From assembly GCA_963669155.1 (NCBI GenBank), contig OZ022576.1:36240297-36304296 (forward strand): a DNA stretch of 64,000 nucleotides. The letters are read 5' to 3'. Positions 1 through 10,949 of the stretch are shown in pieces. Position 1 is the stretch's first letter. Each line of letters opens with the position of its first letter. Under the pieces are notes generated by a model that saw only the letters and a program-made list of their open reading frames with translations, was not told where the DNA came from and searched no databases. Source of the DNA: Arbacia lixula. Its lineage: Eukaryota > Echinodermata > Echinoidea > Arbacioida > Arbaciidae. Both the position numbers and the translations under genes were made by a program.

Positions 1-1900
1 TGATGCAGATAGCCTAATTCAATACGTCGGGATTATTATTCGTCAAACACGTACAATACACATACGCATTTACCGTAGCGGTTAATGCATGCGCTATGCA
101 CACCAGCGCACTCACCCAAGCTAGCATCGCAATCCTACTTGATCGTTAGCGGTTATTCAGTTTTCTTTGTATTATCGCCTTAGCTACAGTCCTATTGGAA
201 ATATGATCCATTATTTTATGATGATTTCGTTACATGAAAACATCAGTTGATGGGAAATATTCTTCAGTGAACTAGTGCTGCAATCGATCGCACAGAGTCT
301 GCACGTACACAGTTCAGGAAAACACATCTGCAGCGGAATCCAAAGGAACAGCTACCGGCGAGCGCCGGGTTGCTGTCTCTGTCAGCTCCGCTTACGCCGC
401 TTGCTTGCAGTCGAACTTCGAAGCTCTATCTAAATTGCCCGCTCTAAGCAAAAGTGAGTTTATCAAGGAAAACCCGTGGTTTCTGAAAGCAGCCCAAAAG
501 CGGCACCATTCCTATTTTGTATGTGAGGCTTGCTGCAAGCATTTCAGTCGTGTTGTGATAGGGACTTCGGCTTCAAACTCGCAGCGCGCACACATAGTTA
601 TCAATTTCGAATAGTACAGGCAGCCTGGAAGGAGAATACGATCTAACGGCTCAATGCGAGCCGTTCGCATCGAATTATTTACGCATCACCGAATATGCTC
701 CGATAATGGATAATACTGTACATGTAGTGGATTCGCCGATTCGGGCTAAGGGACATAGCTGTTTAATATTCTTCTTAGTTCGAAATATTCTCAAACCCCC
801 TTTGTAGGCAATTATGATAGAAAGTTAAATTATAATAAACAGCACAAGCAATCTTGTGCAAACTATTTTTTAAAGAGGCAAACTATATCTTCTTGGGGAG
901 ATAAATCATCACTTCTCATCATAGGCCTTGAATAGGACCTCATGGAGGAAAAATGTGGATTGATAAAACGTTATAATGACAGCTTTCCCCCCTCTCATTT
1001 CTTTGATTTTCTCACTTAGTTTCTCCGTCGTGATCCTCTTTTGTTTTTTCTTTTATATAATGACTACCAAACAAATGTAAAGCTGGGATATTCTTCTGTT
1101 AATTTCCCACCAACGTACATGTAGTTTGATTAGCTTCTAAAAAAGCCTATGGCTATCGCATCCCGGTATGTCACCGTGAGTAGAATAAGAAAAATGTAAA
1201 GACTAGGCCTATATACTGACTTAAATTCAAACTGGTTGTTTCAATGAAATACTGAGATATGTCCTCTAGGCCTACATGTGTCGGTTTTCTGTGGCAAGGA
1301 ATGTTATAAAAATTAATGATATATAAAAATGTAGGTATGCACCGACTATAACGAGGCACTCTAAGGACGAACAGGGTAGGGTGGGGATTTGAACGACAAA
1401 TTCTGTTCACCGAAGATATTAAGACAAACTCCTACTTTTCATTTTCGACAATAAAAATTGCCATCTAGATAAAAATAATAATAATAATAAATACGGCGAA
1501 TTGCTTGCGGTTCAGCGAGACGCCAGAAAAATTAAGCGCGAGCGGTTCTCAACAATGAGCACGGTGCATGCGAATTGTTCAATTCGCTCTTTTTTCAGTG
1601 GGTGAACATGTCAGCAGTCAATCGGCAGCGCTCGCTCGTTCGAGAGAAATCGTGAGCGTTTTATTTTTCGTCTCGCGAAATCTCACGCGCAGATTTTGCT
1701 GCACCTAGATTACGAAGGAATTCGACATGCTCGCGAGATCTTTTGCTGGTGTCTTCTGTAAGCATACTGATCAGGATTTTTTTAGACAGGGATTGAGATT
1801 ATATGTTTCTTAATAGATATTTTCATTTTTCATTTCGAAATCCGCAAAGGAGTTTTTATGTTATTTGCTTTGAAAAACAGGCCTCATTTTTTTTTTGAAA
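1..1900. other. Region without a recognised gene
   Basis: No gene family is recognised here. A short open stretch at about 405-614 (+) has a CxxC-like pair (CEACCKHF) that faintly recalls BED or hAT-type zinc fingers, but it lacks a good start and splice signals, so it is not called. The segment 1500-1760 is rich in CGCG/CTCGCGA words and looks locally palindromic. The rest is AT-rich and non-repetitive as far as can be seen. Confidence 0.4.
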
Positions 1901-2308
1901 TATGTAAGCTCTCAGACCTTGCTGGATCCTGACCCTTCTTTGGATTGTACGGCAACGACAGTTACGGCTCTAAAAAGCCAACACTTCAGCGGAGATTTTG
2001 ATTCCAATATTGTTTGGGCTCAAAAATAAAACATTTATGCTATTCGTCTTCAAAGTGACGCGAGATTTCAGAAATCGTACGGACTTTGCAACCGATATAC
2101 ATGTATATGTAAGCTCTCAGACTTTGCTGGATCCTGACCCTTCTACAAATTGGACGGCAACACCAGTTACAGCTTTGGAAAGCCAGTACTCCAGCGGGAA
2201 ATTTGATTCCAGTTTTGTTTGGGCTCAAAAATAAAACATTTGTGCTTTTCGTCTTCAGAGTGACGCGTATTTTCAGAAATCATACGGACTTCGCAACCGA
2301 TATTCGTC
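1901..2308 (+). repeat. Tandem duplication, two units of about 205 bp
   Basis: The units start at 1901 and 2106 with the same TATGTAAGCTCTCAGAC word. They stay alignable through the block GGATCCTGACCCTTCT and the block TTTGGGCTCAAAAATAAAAC to the end. A short inverted echo (GGGTCAGGATCCAGCAAA) lies at about 2687-2704. The units differ by scattered substitutions, so the duplication is not very recent. No coding function is seen. Confidence 0.75.
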
Positions 2309-3217
2309 CGCAGGCAGCAGAAAACACGCGATTTTATTTTCAGCTCGGTAGTCGTGACCTTCACTTTTACCTCTCGAATCGCGAAAAAGGTCTCCCTTTC
2401 AAACTGCGATATCTCCATGAATATATTATATTTTTGTACATTTTCTTTTGTAACTGTATGCTGGAGGTTGACATTTACCAAGGGTGAAAAAACATTTTAT
2501 TAGAACAGGCAGAAAAATATGGCAAATTCGAGATAAATATGTGGTTCTAATAAAAATTAAACAAAATAAAATAAACTCTATATTTCAATGTCAATCGCTT
2601 TTGAGCCACTAACATTTAGAGATCATCTGAAGCGGAATTTATTGTACTTTATGGAGATACCATTATATTTCAACCTCCCCCCATAGAAGGGTCAGGATCC
2701 AGCAAAACATCAACCATGTTCAAATCTAAAATGAGCGAGATATGACGAAGTTGTGAGCGATCCTAACCAGTCAATCATAGCCCGCCGGTGGAATTTCGTT
2801 ATTATCGTGGACTATGATTGGCTGGTACACACGTGATTCACACTCGATATTGAAATGTCTGCACCTGTTTGGGGCCTTGATCCTTGGAAATGGACATTTT
2901 CTCAGCTGGTTCTTGGACTTCTGACACCATGATGTGATCTTGTGTAGACTCAGATAGGATGACTCGAACAAGGCTTCTACTTTGCAGTAGCTTTATTGCA
3001 GCACACTATACGTGTGTGTGTTGACACTAGTTGCCATCTTAAGAAGTGCTAGTCTTGTCTCAAGACTTACTATCATTACAATTATAATAATGAGAGGAAT
3101 ATGGAATATTGACAAACGGAACAAGAAAGGTGATTATAGGCTATAGTTGATTGTTGTCGTCAGAGACAGAAAGAAAATTAAAGTAAATATTTCAACAAAA
3201 CATAAAAGGTTAAGCGA
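2309..3217. other. Intergenic, nothing recognised
   Basis: AT-rich sequence with no recognised gene, and no repeat except the short inverted echo of the upstream tandem unit near 2690. Confidence 0.4.
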
Positions 3218-3230
3218 TGGTTTTGCCAGG

Positions 3231-3540
3231 AGTTCAGGTGTCGTGACTTCGGGCTTCCGCAATTAAGCTCATGACCCTTACCGAGTACCATTAGTTCCCT
3301 TCTGGTATGGCGACCGGCCCATTCGCATATCCCTTCCTACCTCCTAAAAACTATAGCCCGAGGACTCTAACTCTTTAGGGGAGGAAACAAGGGTGATCCC
3401 AATGCCTTTGCCGGGCCATCCGACAATCCTTGTACCTTGGCTTTTCAACCTTGGAGTTAGCGGGTTTCGAACCCGTGCTCGCTAGCACGAGTGTGAGGTA
3501 GTCCCGGCGCTTACCCTACCACTAGGCTATAAGACGTCGG
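3231..3540 (-). mobile_element. tRNA-derived SINE with target-site duplication
   Basis: Read on the - strand, the element starts with a tRNA-like head. It has an A-box-like stretch (TAGCCTAGTGGTAGGG) at about 3506-3530 and a perfect palindromic B box (GGTTCGAAACC) near 3463. A body of about 230 bp follows toward lower coordinates. Both ends are flanked by a 13-bp direct repeat differing at one base, TGGTTTTGCCAGG (3218-3230) and TGGTTTTGCTAGG (3541-3553), which is what retroposition would leave. No named family is assigned. Confidence 0.75.
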
Positions 3541-3608
3541 TGGTTTTGCTAGGTGATTTTAGCGTATAGACTATTAGTTTCAAATCAACGAGAGAAAAAA
3601 CCAAAAGA

Positions 3609-3684
3609 GCATCTGAGGCAGGAATCGAACTCACGACCTTCAGATTATCAGCCTGACGCTCTACCAACTGAGCCAACAGACCGC
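3609..3684 (-). repeat. tRNA-Met-like pseudo-tRNA or SINE head
   Basis: On the - strand this 76-nt block has an A box (GGCTCAGTTGG), an anticodon arm very like elongator tRNA-Met (GTCAGGCTGATAATCTGAAGG) and a B box (AGTTCGATTCC). The loop reads CTGATAA where elongator Met has CTCATAA. The acceptor and T stems pair poorly. I therefore read it as a tRNA pseudogene or SINE head, not a working tRNA. It lies 56 bp from the target-site duplication of the neighbouring SINE. Confidence 0.55.
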
Positions 3685-4101
3685 TTGCTGATATTGTTAT
3701 CATTTCAAAGAGTATTAAACATATATCCTAGTAGATTGTTAACAAGTTTCTATCTATTACTGAGGTAATTTTCTTTTTGATATAAAGAAATGTGCAATTT
3801 ATGAAAAAATCACATGGGGGGGGGGGGGATTTGTTGCCCAAATGTATCCTGAAAGTGACCTGAGAGCCCTCTGATACAATCTTGTAGTAACATGAACTAT
3901 GATATGACATCTTATATGCTGTGAGATATATGACCATTTTCCATGGCGCTCGCTTTTCTCTCCGTCTCTCTTTCCCTAACCTCATCTCCCTCCACCCCTC
4001 TCCCTCCCTCCTCTCTCTCTCTCCAACCGCCCCGCCTCCACCTCTCTTTCTCTAAAACCATCTTCGCTGTTCTTTTCTCTTCCGATGCAAGCATTCTTTC
4101 A

Positions 4102-4318
4102 TATAGAGTACCGAAGTGGCGTCGTCATATGAACATGTTGTCAAGACAAATTGGCTCTAAACAAACTCACTCCACTGAGAGGTTTACCTGTCCGCTAGTG
4201 TCTGGCATTCTCAATTACATTCCCCGTTGTTATCACCGGTGCTTGTTCTGCCCGTATTGTTTAGAGCCATTTGTCTTGACAATAATGCTCAAATGGAGTC
4301 ACACTTCAGTACTCTATA
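4102..4318. mobile_element. MITE of 217 bp, family also present at 62.7 kb
   Basis: The ends are inverted repeats: TATAGAGTACCGAAGTG on the left, and CACTTCAGTACTCTATA on the right. A second pair of inner inverted words (GTCAAGACAAATTGGCTCTAAAC and its partner near 4258-4283) makes the whole element foldable. A homologous copy lies at 62712-62943 in intron 23 of the SUR-like gene. It is too short to code. Confidence 0.75.
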
Positions 4319-6062
4319 TTGAGATAAGCAGACGTAGACGGTTGCTTATTTTCCCCAGAAATATATTTTTTATTCTTGAATGCATCAACATTTTCAAATT
4401 CATGACATGTATCAATACGGTAATGATGACACTGATCCATGTATAATCATGTAAATGCTTGTTTTGATGAAGGAAACACTCAAATATCTATATTGTGGAT
4501 GCAGAGAATTGTCCTAGTCAAAACCCAATGCAAACAGTGATGCAACACCTTGGTAATTGTCGACAAAAACTCTCCTGAATATAAAAAGAAATGTCATGTT
4601 GTTTTCTTACATATTATTTGCTGGCTGAGTCTACCCCCCCTCCCCCCCCCCCCTCCTGACTAAAATCAGAGTAAGAAAGTAAAATAATTTATTACAAAAT
4701 AAAATTTATGAATGAAAATGAGGGATATTATGTGGGATATGTGACAAACATACATTTTTTTTTATTTCAAGAACTAAAAATTCAAAACACACAAGTGTTC
4801 TTTTACAATGCCTTCTTTATTAACCGTTTAGAAATGTAACTTATTTATTCCATCCTTAAAAAAATAATTACATTTATACTAGGGTACCTTATGCCATGGT
4901 CACAACCTGCCTTTTGTGCGATTTCTACGATCCTTCCCTGCGTCGTCCTTGCGTCCGACGAAAGGAGTTTCTGCGAAACGCGACGCAGACCACAAGCAGA
5001 GAGAACCATATAGGTATATGTGAAGGAACATCTCGGGGGAAATCAAGGAAAACCGAGCTGTACACTCTAAAATGCTAAGGAGCTGAGCCATTTGAATCTC
5101 CAGTTAGATATTTTACACACGCCAACACTGATTCTGATAACATGAATATATAGACATGCAATGTACATGATGGATAGCTTATATCGTTGGAGATTCACAT
5201 GCAATAGAATATCATTTTGAGAGAGAGAAATAGTTTGTTCAAGCATTGCTTTCCTCAATTAAATACAACCACAATCATTCTGCTTCTTATAGAGAATGAA
5301 TTCCATGTCGTGTTCTTGCATCAAGACTGTGCACTTCACATGCTATTACTTTCAACACGGGCGTGTGTGTGACGGGGACTTGTGTCGAAGAATGATTCAT
5401 GCCGCCGGTCTCTTACACTAATGCATCATGGGACGACTTCCCCTTATATCAGCAGTATTGAGAATTCAACGTGCTTCACATATTTTAATCCTAATACTCA
5501 CGGGGGTGCATTACCCCCCCCCCCCCCCGTCATTTTTTGTCGGTACTTCCGAACACCGCAATATTTCGAAACGAAATTTCATGTTTTTTTTCTGATCCTT
5601 TGCGCACATTTTGATACCAGATTTATGACGATCGGACCTACCGTGCGGATATGAGATTACGTTTCCCAAACACATGTCACTGAAATTTCGCTATTTTTCT
5701 ATGTGCCTGAGTATAACCATATGGACAAAATCATGCAGGAGATTTCCCATTTTATGTAAATACTATTCTAATAGGTATAAGTGTTTCAAGCAGTGTAAGT
5801 AATTCAAACACACACAAACCCACATACACCCACACTTACACCCAAATCGCAAAATACGCTTGACGAAAAACAATGGTATACGTGAGAAATAATTACCACA
5901 GCCTATCCTTTTTTCAGGAATTGATGAGGGATTTTTGAAAGACATTTGTAACAGAAATTGATATTACTGAGGCTTTATCTAGTGATTTCTTGCATAAATG
6001 AACATACATTATTGAATTTAAAAAATAAAGGGACTTTCGTTAATGTAGCTATACAACTTTGT
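4319..6062. other. Intergenic, low-complexity and repeat fragments
   Basis: Poly-C runs lie at about 4636-4654 and 5514-5529. The segment of about 4890-4995 is related in inverted orientation to about 35096-35227. Both carry the words TGCCRTGGTCACAACC and GCGTC(C/G)GACG, so they are probably the ends of another dispersed element. No gene is recognised. Confidence 0.4.
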
Positions 6063-6450
6063 AAAATCATGGATGTTTAAGCACATGGATATACATCAGC
6101 CCTTTAATTAATGCAGATTCATTGTACTCTCCTTCTAGTCACAAAAGAATCCTTCACAAAGATTTTTTCTTTGATCTCGATGTTCAATGCGGCCGATTGT
6201 CTGGATGAGTTTTGCCTGCATTTGACGTATAAACAAAATCGGATGCGCAGAAGAATTGGGGGAAATATCCTCACCCCATATGCTTGTGCAGTTGTGACAA
6301 GTTCAGCAGCGAAAGCTGAAATGTATGCATGTATAGGAATGCGGATGACCTATTATGAAATCCAGGTGAACGTGACGCAATCGTGCATGCATCATATTGT
6401 TGAGAGCAGCTGCTAGTCATGAATATTACATGATACTGAAACATTCTTCT
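6063..6450 (+). mobile_element. Family A element, partial copy
   Basis: It starts with ATGTTTAAGCACATGGATA, the terminal motif shared with the copies at 18.0 kb and 32.2-34.4 kb. It then runs colinearly through GGGGAAATATCCTCACC and the CAGCTGCT region. At 6345-6375 it shows the sequence without the family C insertion found at 33092-33810 in the other copy, which makes it a natural empty-site comparison. No coding potential is seen. Confidence 0.65.
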
Positions 6451-7342
6451 TTGTGTGACATAACACATACAGCTATGACGTGAGTCATATGTCACAAGTT
6501 AGGTAAATACTCGTGCTAGGCAAATCTGAATACGATTCGTTTTTACGGTGAACATGTCAATACTGACTGTCCAATGGGTGGAGACAAAATACCTTTTGTT
6601 CCCTTGCATCAGTTATAAACTAATGCTCAATACCCCAAAGGAGCTGCAGTCCGCTGGTTCGAAGATGATGTGCGAGTTTCGGCATGTAAACAATTAAGAT
6701 TGGCGGTTATTTCTGACCAGTCAATCCTAAAGCTCGCAGCTTAATCAAGAGAGAGATGTGTCGCTGATATTTATATAGGGCATGTGTGGAGCTCTGCAGT
6801 GTCAGCTTGCCCATAAAGCTGTAGATGCTCTCCTCCTACTCGTCACTGTGCTTTGCAAAGTGGGGAGATCTGCAACACTTGACGTCAAGGTCGCTCTCCA
6901 GATGCTTGTGCCACTCGTCGTTTTCCTTGGCCGTGGCGATCGGGTCATCGCGAGAGAAGAGGTTCAGGGCGGGCGCCTTGACCGGGCGTCCAGCGAAGAT
7001 CTCATTCACCTGAAGGACAATGCAGAACAGGACCGTTGAAAAACTCCGTTTCTTTGTAAATTCTTATGAAATTCTCTCTTTCCTTTATACATCAATGAAT
7101 CATTATGAAGTATTCTCAAAGATCCAAATTACTGCTTAATTATGCCTTTTAATCAGTAATATTCCAAAATGTTAGAAATATATAGCTAATTGGAGACCGA
7201 GTCTCCGCGAGACTAGACGTGTCTCCGAGGAGTCATGGTGAATTTAAATGTGTTTGATTGTTTGAATACTTTTTTAAAGTCTCGTGGTTATTCTCCGTAA
7301 CTTATCTGTGATGTCCCCGCAACATCTCCACCAATGAGACAA

Positions 7343-7504
7343 ACCTTTACCCTTACATTACCAGGCCCTGGCAACCCCATTGGCTTACTACATATCTTTG
7401 TGTCAATGGTAATGAGAGAGTAAACCCAGACATTACCAGGCCCTGACAGCCCCATTGGCGTACTACACATCTTCACGCCAATGTTCACGAGAGAGTTCAC
7501 CCTT
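7343..7504 (-). mobile_element. Two tandem copies of an ~80-bp mini-TIR element
   Basis: Two units, about 7343-7424 and 7425-7504, share ACATTACCAGGCCCTG, then CCCCATTGGC and TACTACA, then GAGAGAGT. The ends are inverted repeats of the type TTAACYCTYNCATTACCA. The right edge lies only about 8-10 bp past the 5' splice site (7513-7514) of the DUF829 relic. The same family follows the donors of exons 6 and 16 of the SUR-like gene. Confidence 0.65.
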
Positions 7505-7809
7505 CAAGCTCACCTTGACGATGCTATTCATGGTGTACTTGTTGTTGGTCAGCCAAAAGTAGGTCTCTGCAATCCTCTCGGTGACAAACTGGTAGAGGAG
7601 TTGTTGGTGGCCTGCGAGTAGATACCCTCGTTGCTATCCCTGGAGAAAACACAATAGTCCAGGATCTGACCAACGATCGCACCGACGCAAGGGCGGAAAT
7701 CGCTCCTCGAAAGTGGGGGAGACATGTTTTTCCTAAAAATGGTAACCGCTTAGCGGGGGAAAGGGAGGGGGGGGTGTAGGGATGATGTTTTTTCCATATT
7801 TTTTTCTCT

Positions 7810-8170
7810 GAAAGTGCTGTCAGTTCGGGGGGGGGGGGGGAGCAGCCATGATTTCTCTTCTGGCTCTGCACAACTTTAAAAATACGTGCCTGTACACGGC
7901 CAAAAATAGGGAGGGGGTGGGACATTTGATAGAAATAAACAAATTTTAACAAAAACGAGCAAAGGATACGGAAATTGGAGGGGGCCACCCCCTAAAATCC
8001 CCATTGTGTACTATTAATAGATCTATAAAATGAAATAAATATATAAATTACATTAAAAATAACAACTAGAGGGGTTAAACCCTACCCCCCCCCCCTCCTC
8101 CAAAACAATACGCACCTGTACACGACCGAAAATAGTAGGGCGGGGGGGGGGGGGGGGCTCGGAATTTCCG
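7810..8170. repeat. Poly-G flanked direct repeat
   Basis: Two related blocks, about 7827-7930 and 8085-8165, share ACGTGCCTGTACACGGCC (second copy ACGCACCTGTACACGACC) followed by AAAATAG and a G-rich tail. Each abuts a long poly-G or poly-C run. Similar words (TACGCGCCTGTA) follow a poly-C run near 54290, so this is probably a dispersed element. It sits inside the DUF829 relic. Confidence 0.45.
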
Positions 8171-8639
8171 CCCATGCATCGACGCATAGGCCCCCTCTTC
8201 CGCGGAAGGGGATTCCCCTCCCTCTGATTCATCTACCAGGTCGAGCATCTCGGCGTATACGTGGCTGCTGATGGAGAAGGCATGGACCAGGGGAGGTCAT
8301 GTATCACCGTCCGTGACGTAATCCAGGATCTCCCGCGCGATCTTATTGGCGTTGGCGGGCCAGGCGATGTCGATGGGTCACGTCTTGACCACCAGCACAT
8401 CGAATCTAGAACAATTAAAAATAATGATAGCATTGAAACACGTATTACATGAATTAACGTAGGACAATATAAATGAATGGTAACTGATCGGCAATAGGAC
8501 GATTGATAAAAATCGGCACAAGATGAGTATTGAAGAGATGTAAGTATAAACAATGAAGAAAAGGCTTTAGCCGTAAAAGCCTCAGTGGCTCAATACATTG
8601 GTTACACCCGTGTAAAATAACATGAAGATAAATAAAATA

Positions 8640-8880
8640 GTTCCTAAGGGGAGCTAAAGCTGTTAACTTATTTTATTCCAGGAGGAGTGCTGTACGTTGT
8701 TTTTTTTAAAGTTACTAAACTGAGCATTCTGTATGTGGGCTGGTAATGAATTCCAGGTTACTGGACCTAAACAACGGACTGATTTGGAACGAGTATTTGT
8801 ATTAAATTCCCACTTGTGGAATTTAACAGACTGACGGGAATTGTACTAATGAATTTCAGCATTCAATGAAGTGAATGATC
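8640..8880 (-). mobile_element. LINE 3' fragment (end of the RT ORF)
   Basis: The - strand encodes KSVRCLGPVTWNSLPAHIQ followed by NAQFSNFKK. This is the characteristic tail of many CR1/L2-like non-LTR reverse transcriptase ORFs. It is short and broken. It may belong with the antisense LINE linker at 12060-12800, because the two are in the same orientation and the 8.96-10.29 kb element and other sequence lie between them. Confidence 0.7.
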
Positions 8881-8957
8881 ATTTTCATTATACGACTTTA
8901 ATCATTTTAAATGAAAGATATAGCTTTGTGATGGTGGTTGCTCTGATATACTGAGCA

Positions 8958-10285
8958 TTAAAGTTGAATTAAGAAGGGCGCGAATTCCCGTAAATTTTGG
9001 TTATACACACTTTATATAGTTCATATAGGCTGTTCAAACAGAGAGCATATCAGAAAACTCATTTGAACGCTCAATATTCTGGTTTGAAAGTCGATATAAA
9101 TTAGCCTGTTTAGAGTCCCCGATAAGCCTTGGACGCATAGGTACACGCTGAGCGTGACGTCACGGACGGGATTTGGGTAATATCCAGTGTCTGGTATCAA
9201 TACAAAAATCAGTGCAGAAAGAGAGAGAAGATTTTACCAATGTTTTTCAAAGGAAGCCATATCAAACAATTACAAATCATATATACAAATCTTTACTCTC
9301 CCTATGTAGAAAAAAGTATAAATAACGGTTTTCAAGTCTTAAATTGTGAAGTAAGATTGCAAACGATGAGTTATTAGTCAATATTTTCACTTGATTTTCT
9401 TATTTTCTACAACTTGAGAATACTAGCGTAAAGTAGATCCGGCCATCGCCACCCAGCTCATACACACTCGAGCGCGCTGCTTGCTTGAACTTGTCCAGTA
9501 TACTGCATGCTATGCGTATGGGCGCTCGTGTGTGTGTGTGTGTGCATGCTTGCAGCCAGCGCACGTGTACAATAGCGTCCGCTAACGTGATCGACCGGTG
9601 AGAATATCTCGCTCAAATTTTATATTATTTATCTTGAAATTAATCTTTAGGTATATTGCATCATTTTGAGGGTGTTTACATACGTTGGAGAATAAATACG
9701 ACCACATATCTGCGTAGAGCATTTTCTATTTCACAAGTTCTCGCACACATATAATCACCAACTGATTGCCAGATGCACTGATTATTACATTGAATTTACA
9801 ATTTTGTCTCTCATCCGCGGTGTTGAAGTCGAAAGACAAGGCAGTAAAATCGCTTCAAATGAGAAATATTGGAACACTAGAGACACATCATTGACTATAT
9901 GACATTGCTTAATTCTCATTTATTTTCAAAAATCATTCACATAAAACCATAACAATAGAAGAAAAGTTCTGACGTGAAAGTAAATTCATTCATAATTGTA
10001 CTAGCGTGTATGTCTATGCACACAATATACTGCACTGCTCGCTTTGTTTACTTTCTCACTGTTACCCAAATCCCGTCCGTGACGTCACAGTGCTCGAACA
10101 ATAGTCTCGAGTACTCATCGCCGGAGCGATCAGAGAAAATATGGTGAGGGATAAATCGTCTAAATTTAATATTCTAAGCTTATTTTAGGGGGTTAAAAGG
10201 TCTCTCATAGGTAAGCTAGTGTCATAAGGATGATATTAATGCAAATATCTCATTATTTGGGATCGTCTTCTTAATTCAACTTTAA
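8958..10285. mobile_element. 1.3-kb TIR element with possible TTAA target duplication
   Basis: A perfect 19-bp inverted repeat, TTAAAGTTGAATTAAGAAG, marks the ends (8958-8976 and 10267-10285). If the outer TTAA is the target duplication, the TIR is AGTTGAATTAAGAAG, which would fit piggyBac- or Kolobok-type insertion. Inner inverted repeats at about 9154-9181 and 10060-10088 carry TGACGTCACGGACGGGATTT. No transposase was found, so it is non-autonomous. Confidence 0.7.
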
Positions 10286-10604
10286 GTACATGTATGCAGA
10301 CGGCGCCAGACAGCAAAACAACAACATGTATGATTTCTTTGTCTATATGCGTCTCAAAGTAAAAGGGAAATTCTTTTGTCATGTTCCAATGTTAATATAC
10401 GATGTCTTTCAAATGTATGTATATATTTCCATTGCAATGGTCACACATACAATTCAGTCTGTAGTTTTGACTCTATTTGTGATCTTTCTATGATTTCACC
10501 AAATGCATTGCAACACCTTCACGAATCCTGATATTGTATCTTTGCCATTTGAAATGTATTCGTTTTTTTTATAATTCATTCGCTGTTATTTATTTATTTT
10601 ATTT

Positions 10605-10742
10605 TCCTCAATTGCTACGCAATCCTGTTCGTTATTGTTAAAACATCTGAAAAGCACGTGCTGAGACCACATAACTTTTCGGCGGTGGCACGCATGGGTT
10701 CAAAGAAAGAAAGTTGTTTCATATCCTTCCATAACACATCCC
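10605..10742 (-). mobile_element. Family C fragment
   Basis: It matches the first ~140 bp of the family C element on the - strand: the terminal AGGGATGTGTTATGGAAGG, then ATGAAACAAC and the GCCACCGCCGAAAAG region. The other end is missing. No target duplication is visible. Confidence 0.7.
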
Positions 10743-10949
10743 TTATGGTAAGGACAGTGTAGTCTTCACTGGTATTTTGTGTTCAACCCTTCCTGTATTG
10801 TATGTCATTTTTTCTCTAATTTTAAAGCACTCATTAAGCTGTAACTGAATAGGTAGTTTCTGAAGCTGTAGTTGTTAACAGGTGTTACTTTGTCCATGAA
10901 TGATACTGTACAGACACCAATAGATAATGAATGAAGACACTGGTTTAAC

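Larger units (their letters stand above)
6764..8405 (-). pseudogene. TMEM53-like (DUF829) alpha/beta-hydrolase pseudogene
   Basis: Three exon-like blocks on the - strand match the DUF829/TMEM53 family of alpha/beta-hydrolase-fold proteins. Block 8237-8405 reads FDVLVVKT.PIDIAW, then PLVHAFSISSHVYAEMLDL (the nucleophile-elbow region). Block 7515 to about 7690 carries GQILDY and EGIYSQATN, then LYQFVTERIAETYFW. Block 6764-7009 reads PVKAPALNLFSRDDPIATA, then SPHFAKHSDE and EESIYSFMGKL. Splice sites are still visible: TTCTAG before the first block, AAG/gtgagc after the second and TTCAG before the third. It is therefore not a processed copy. It looks dead, with two stops in the 8.3-kb block, a shift of about one base near 7607 and a TAG at 6836-6838 where the family has Tyr. 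The N-terminal exons were not found. Assembly errors could explain one lesion but hardly four. Confidence 0.75.

Noticed and set aside
405-614. Zinc-finger-like short frame
   Set aside because: Only a weak CxxC pair and no proper start or splice support.
3609-3684. Functional tRNA-Ile(GAU) gene
   Set aside because: The anticodon loop reads GAT, but the arm is that of elongator tRNA-Met and the acceptor and T stems pair poorly. It is more likely a pseudo-tRNA or SINE head.
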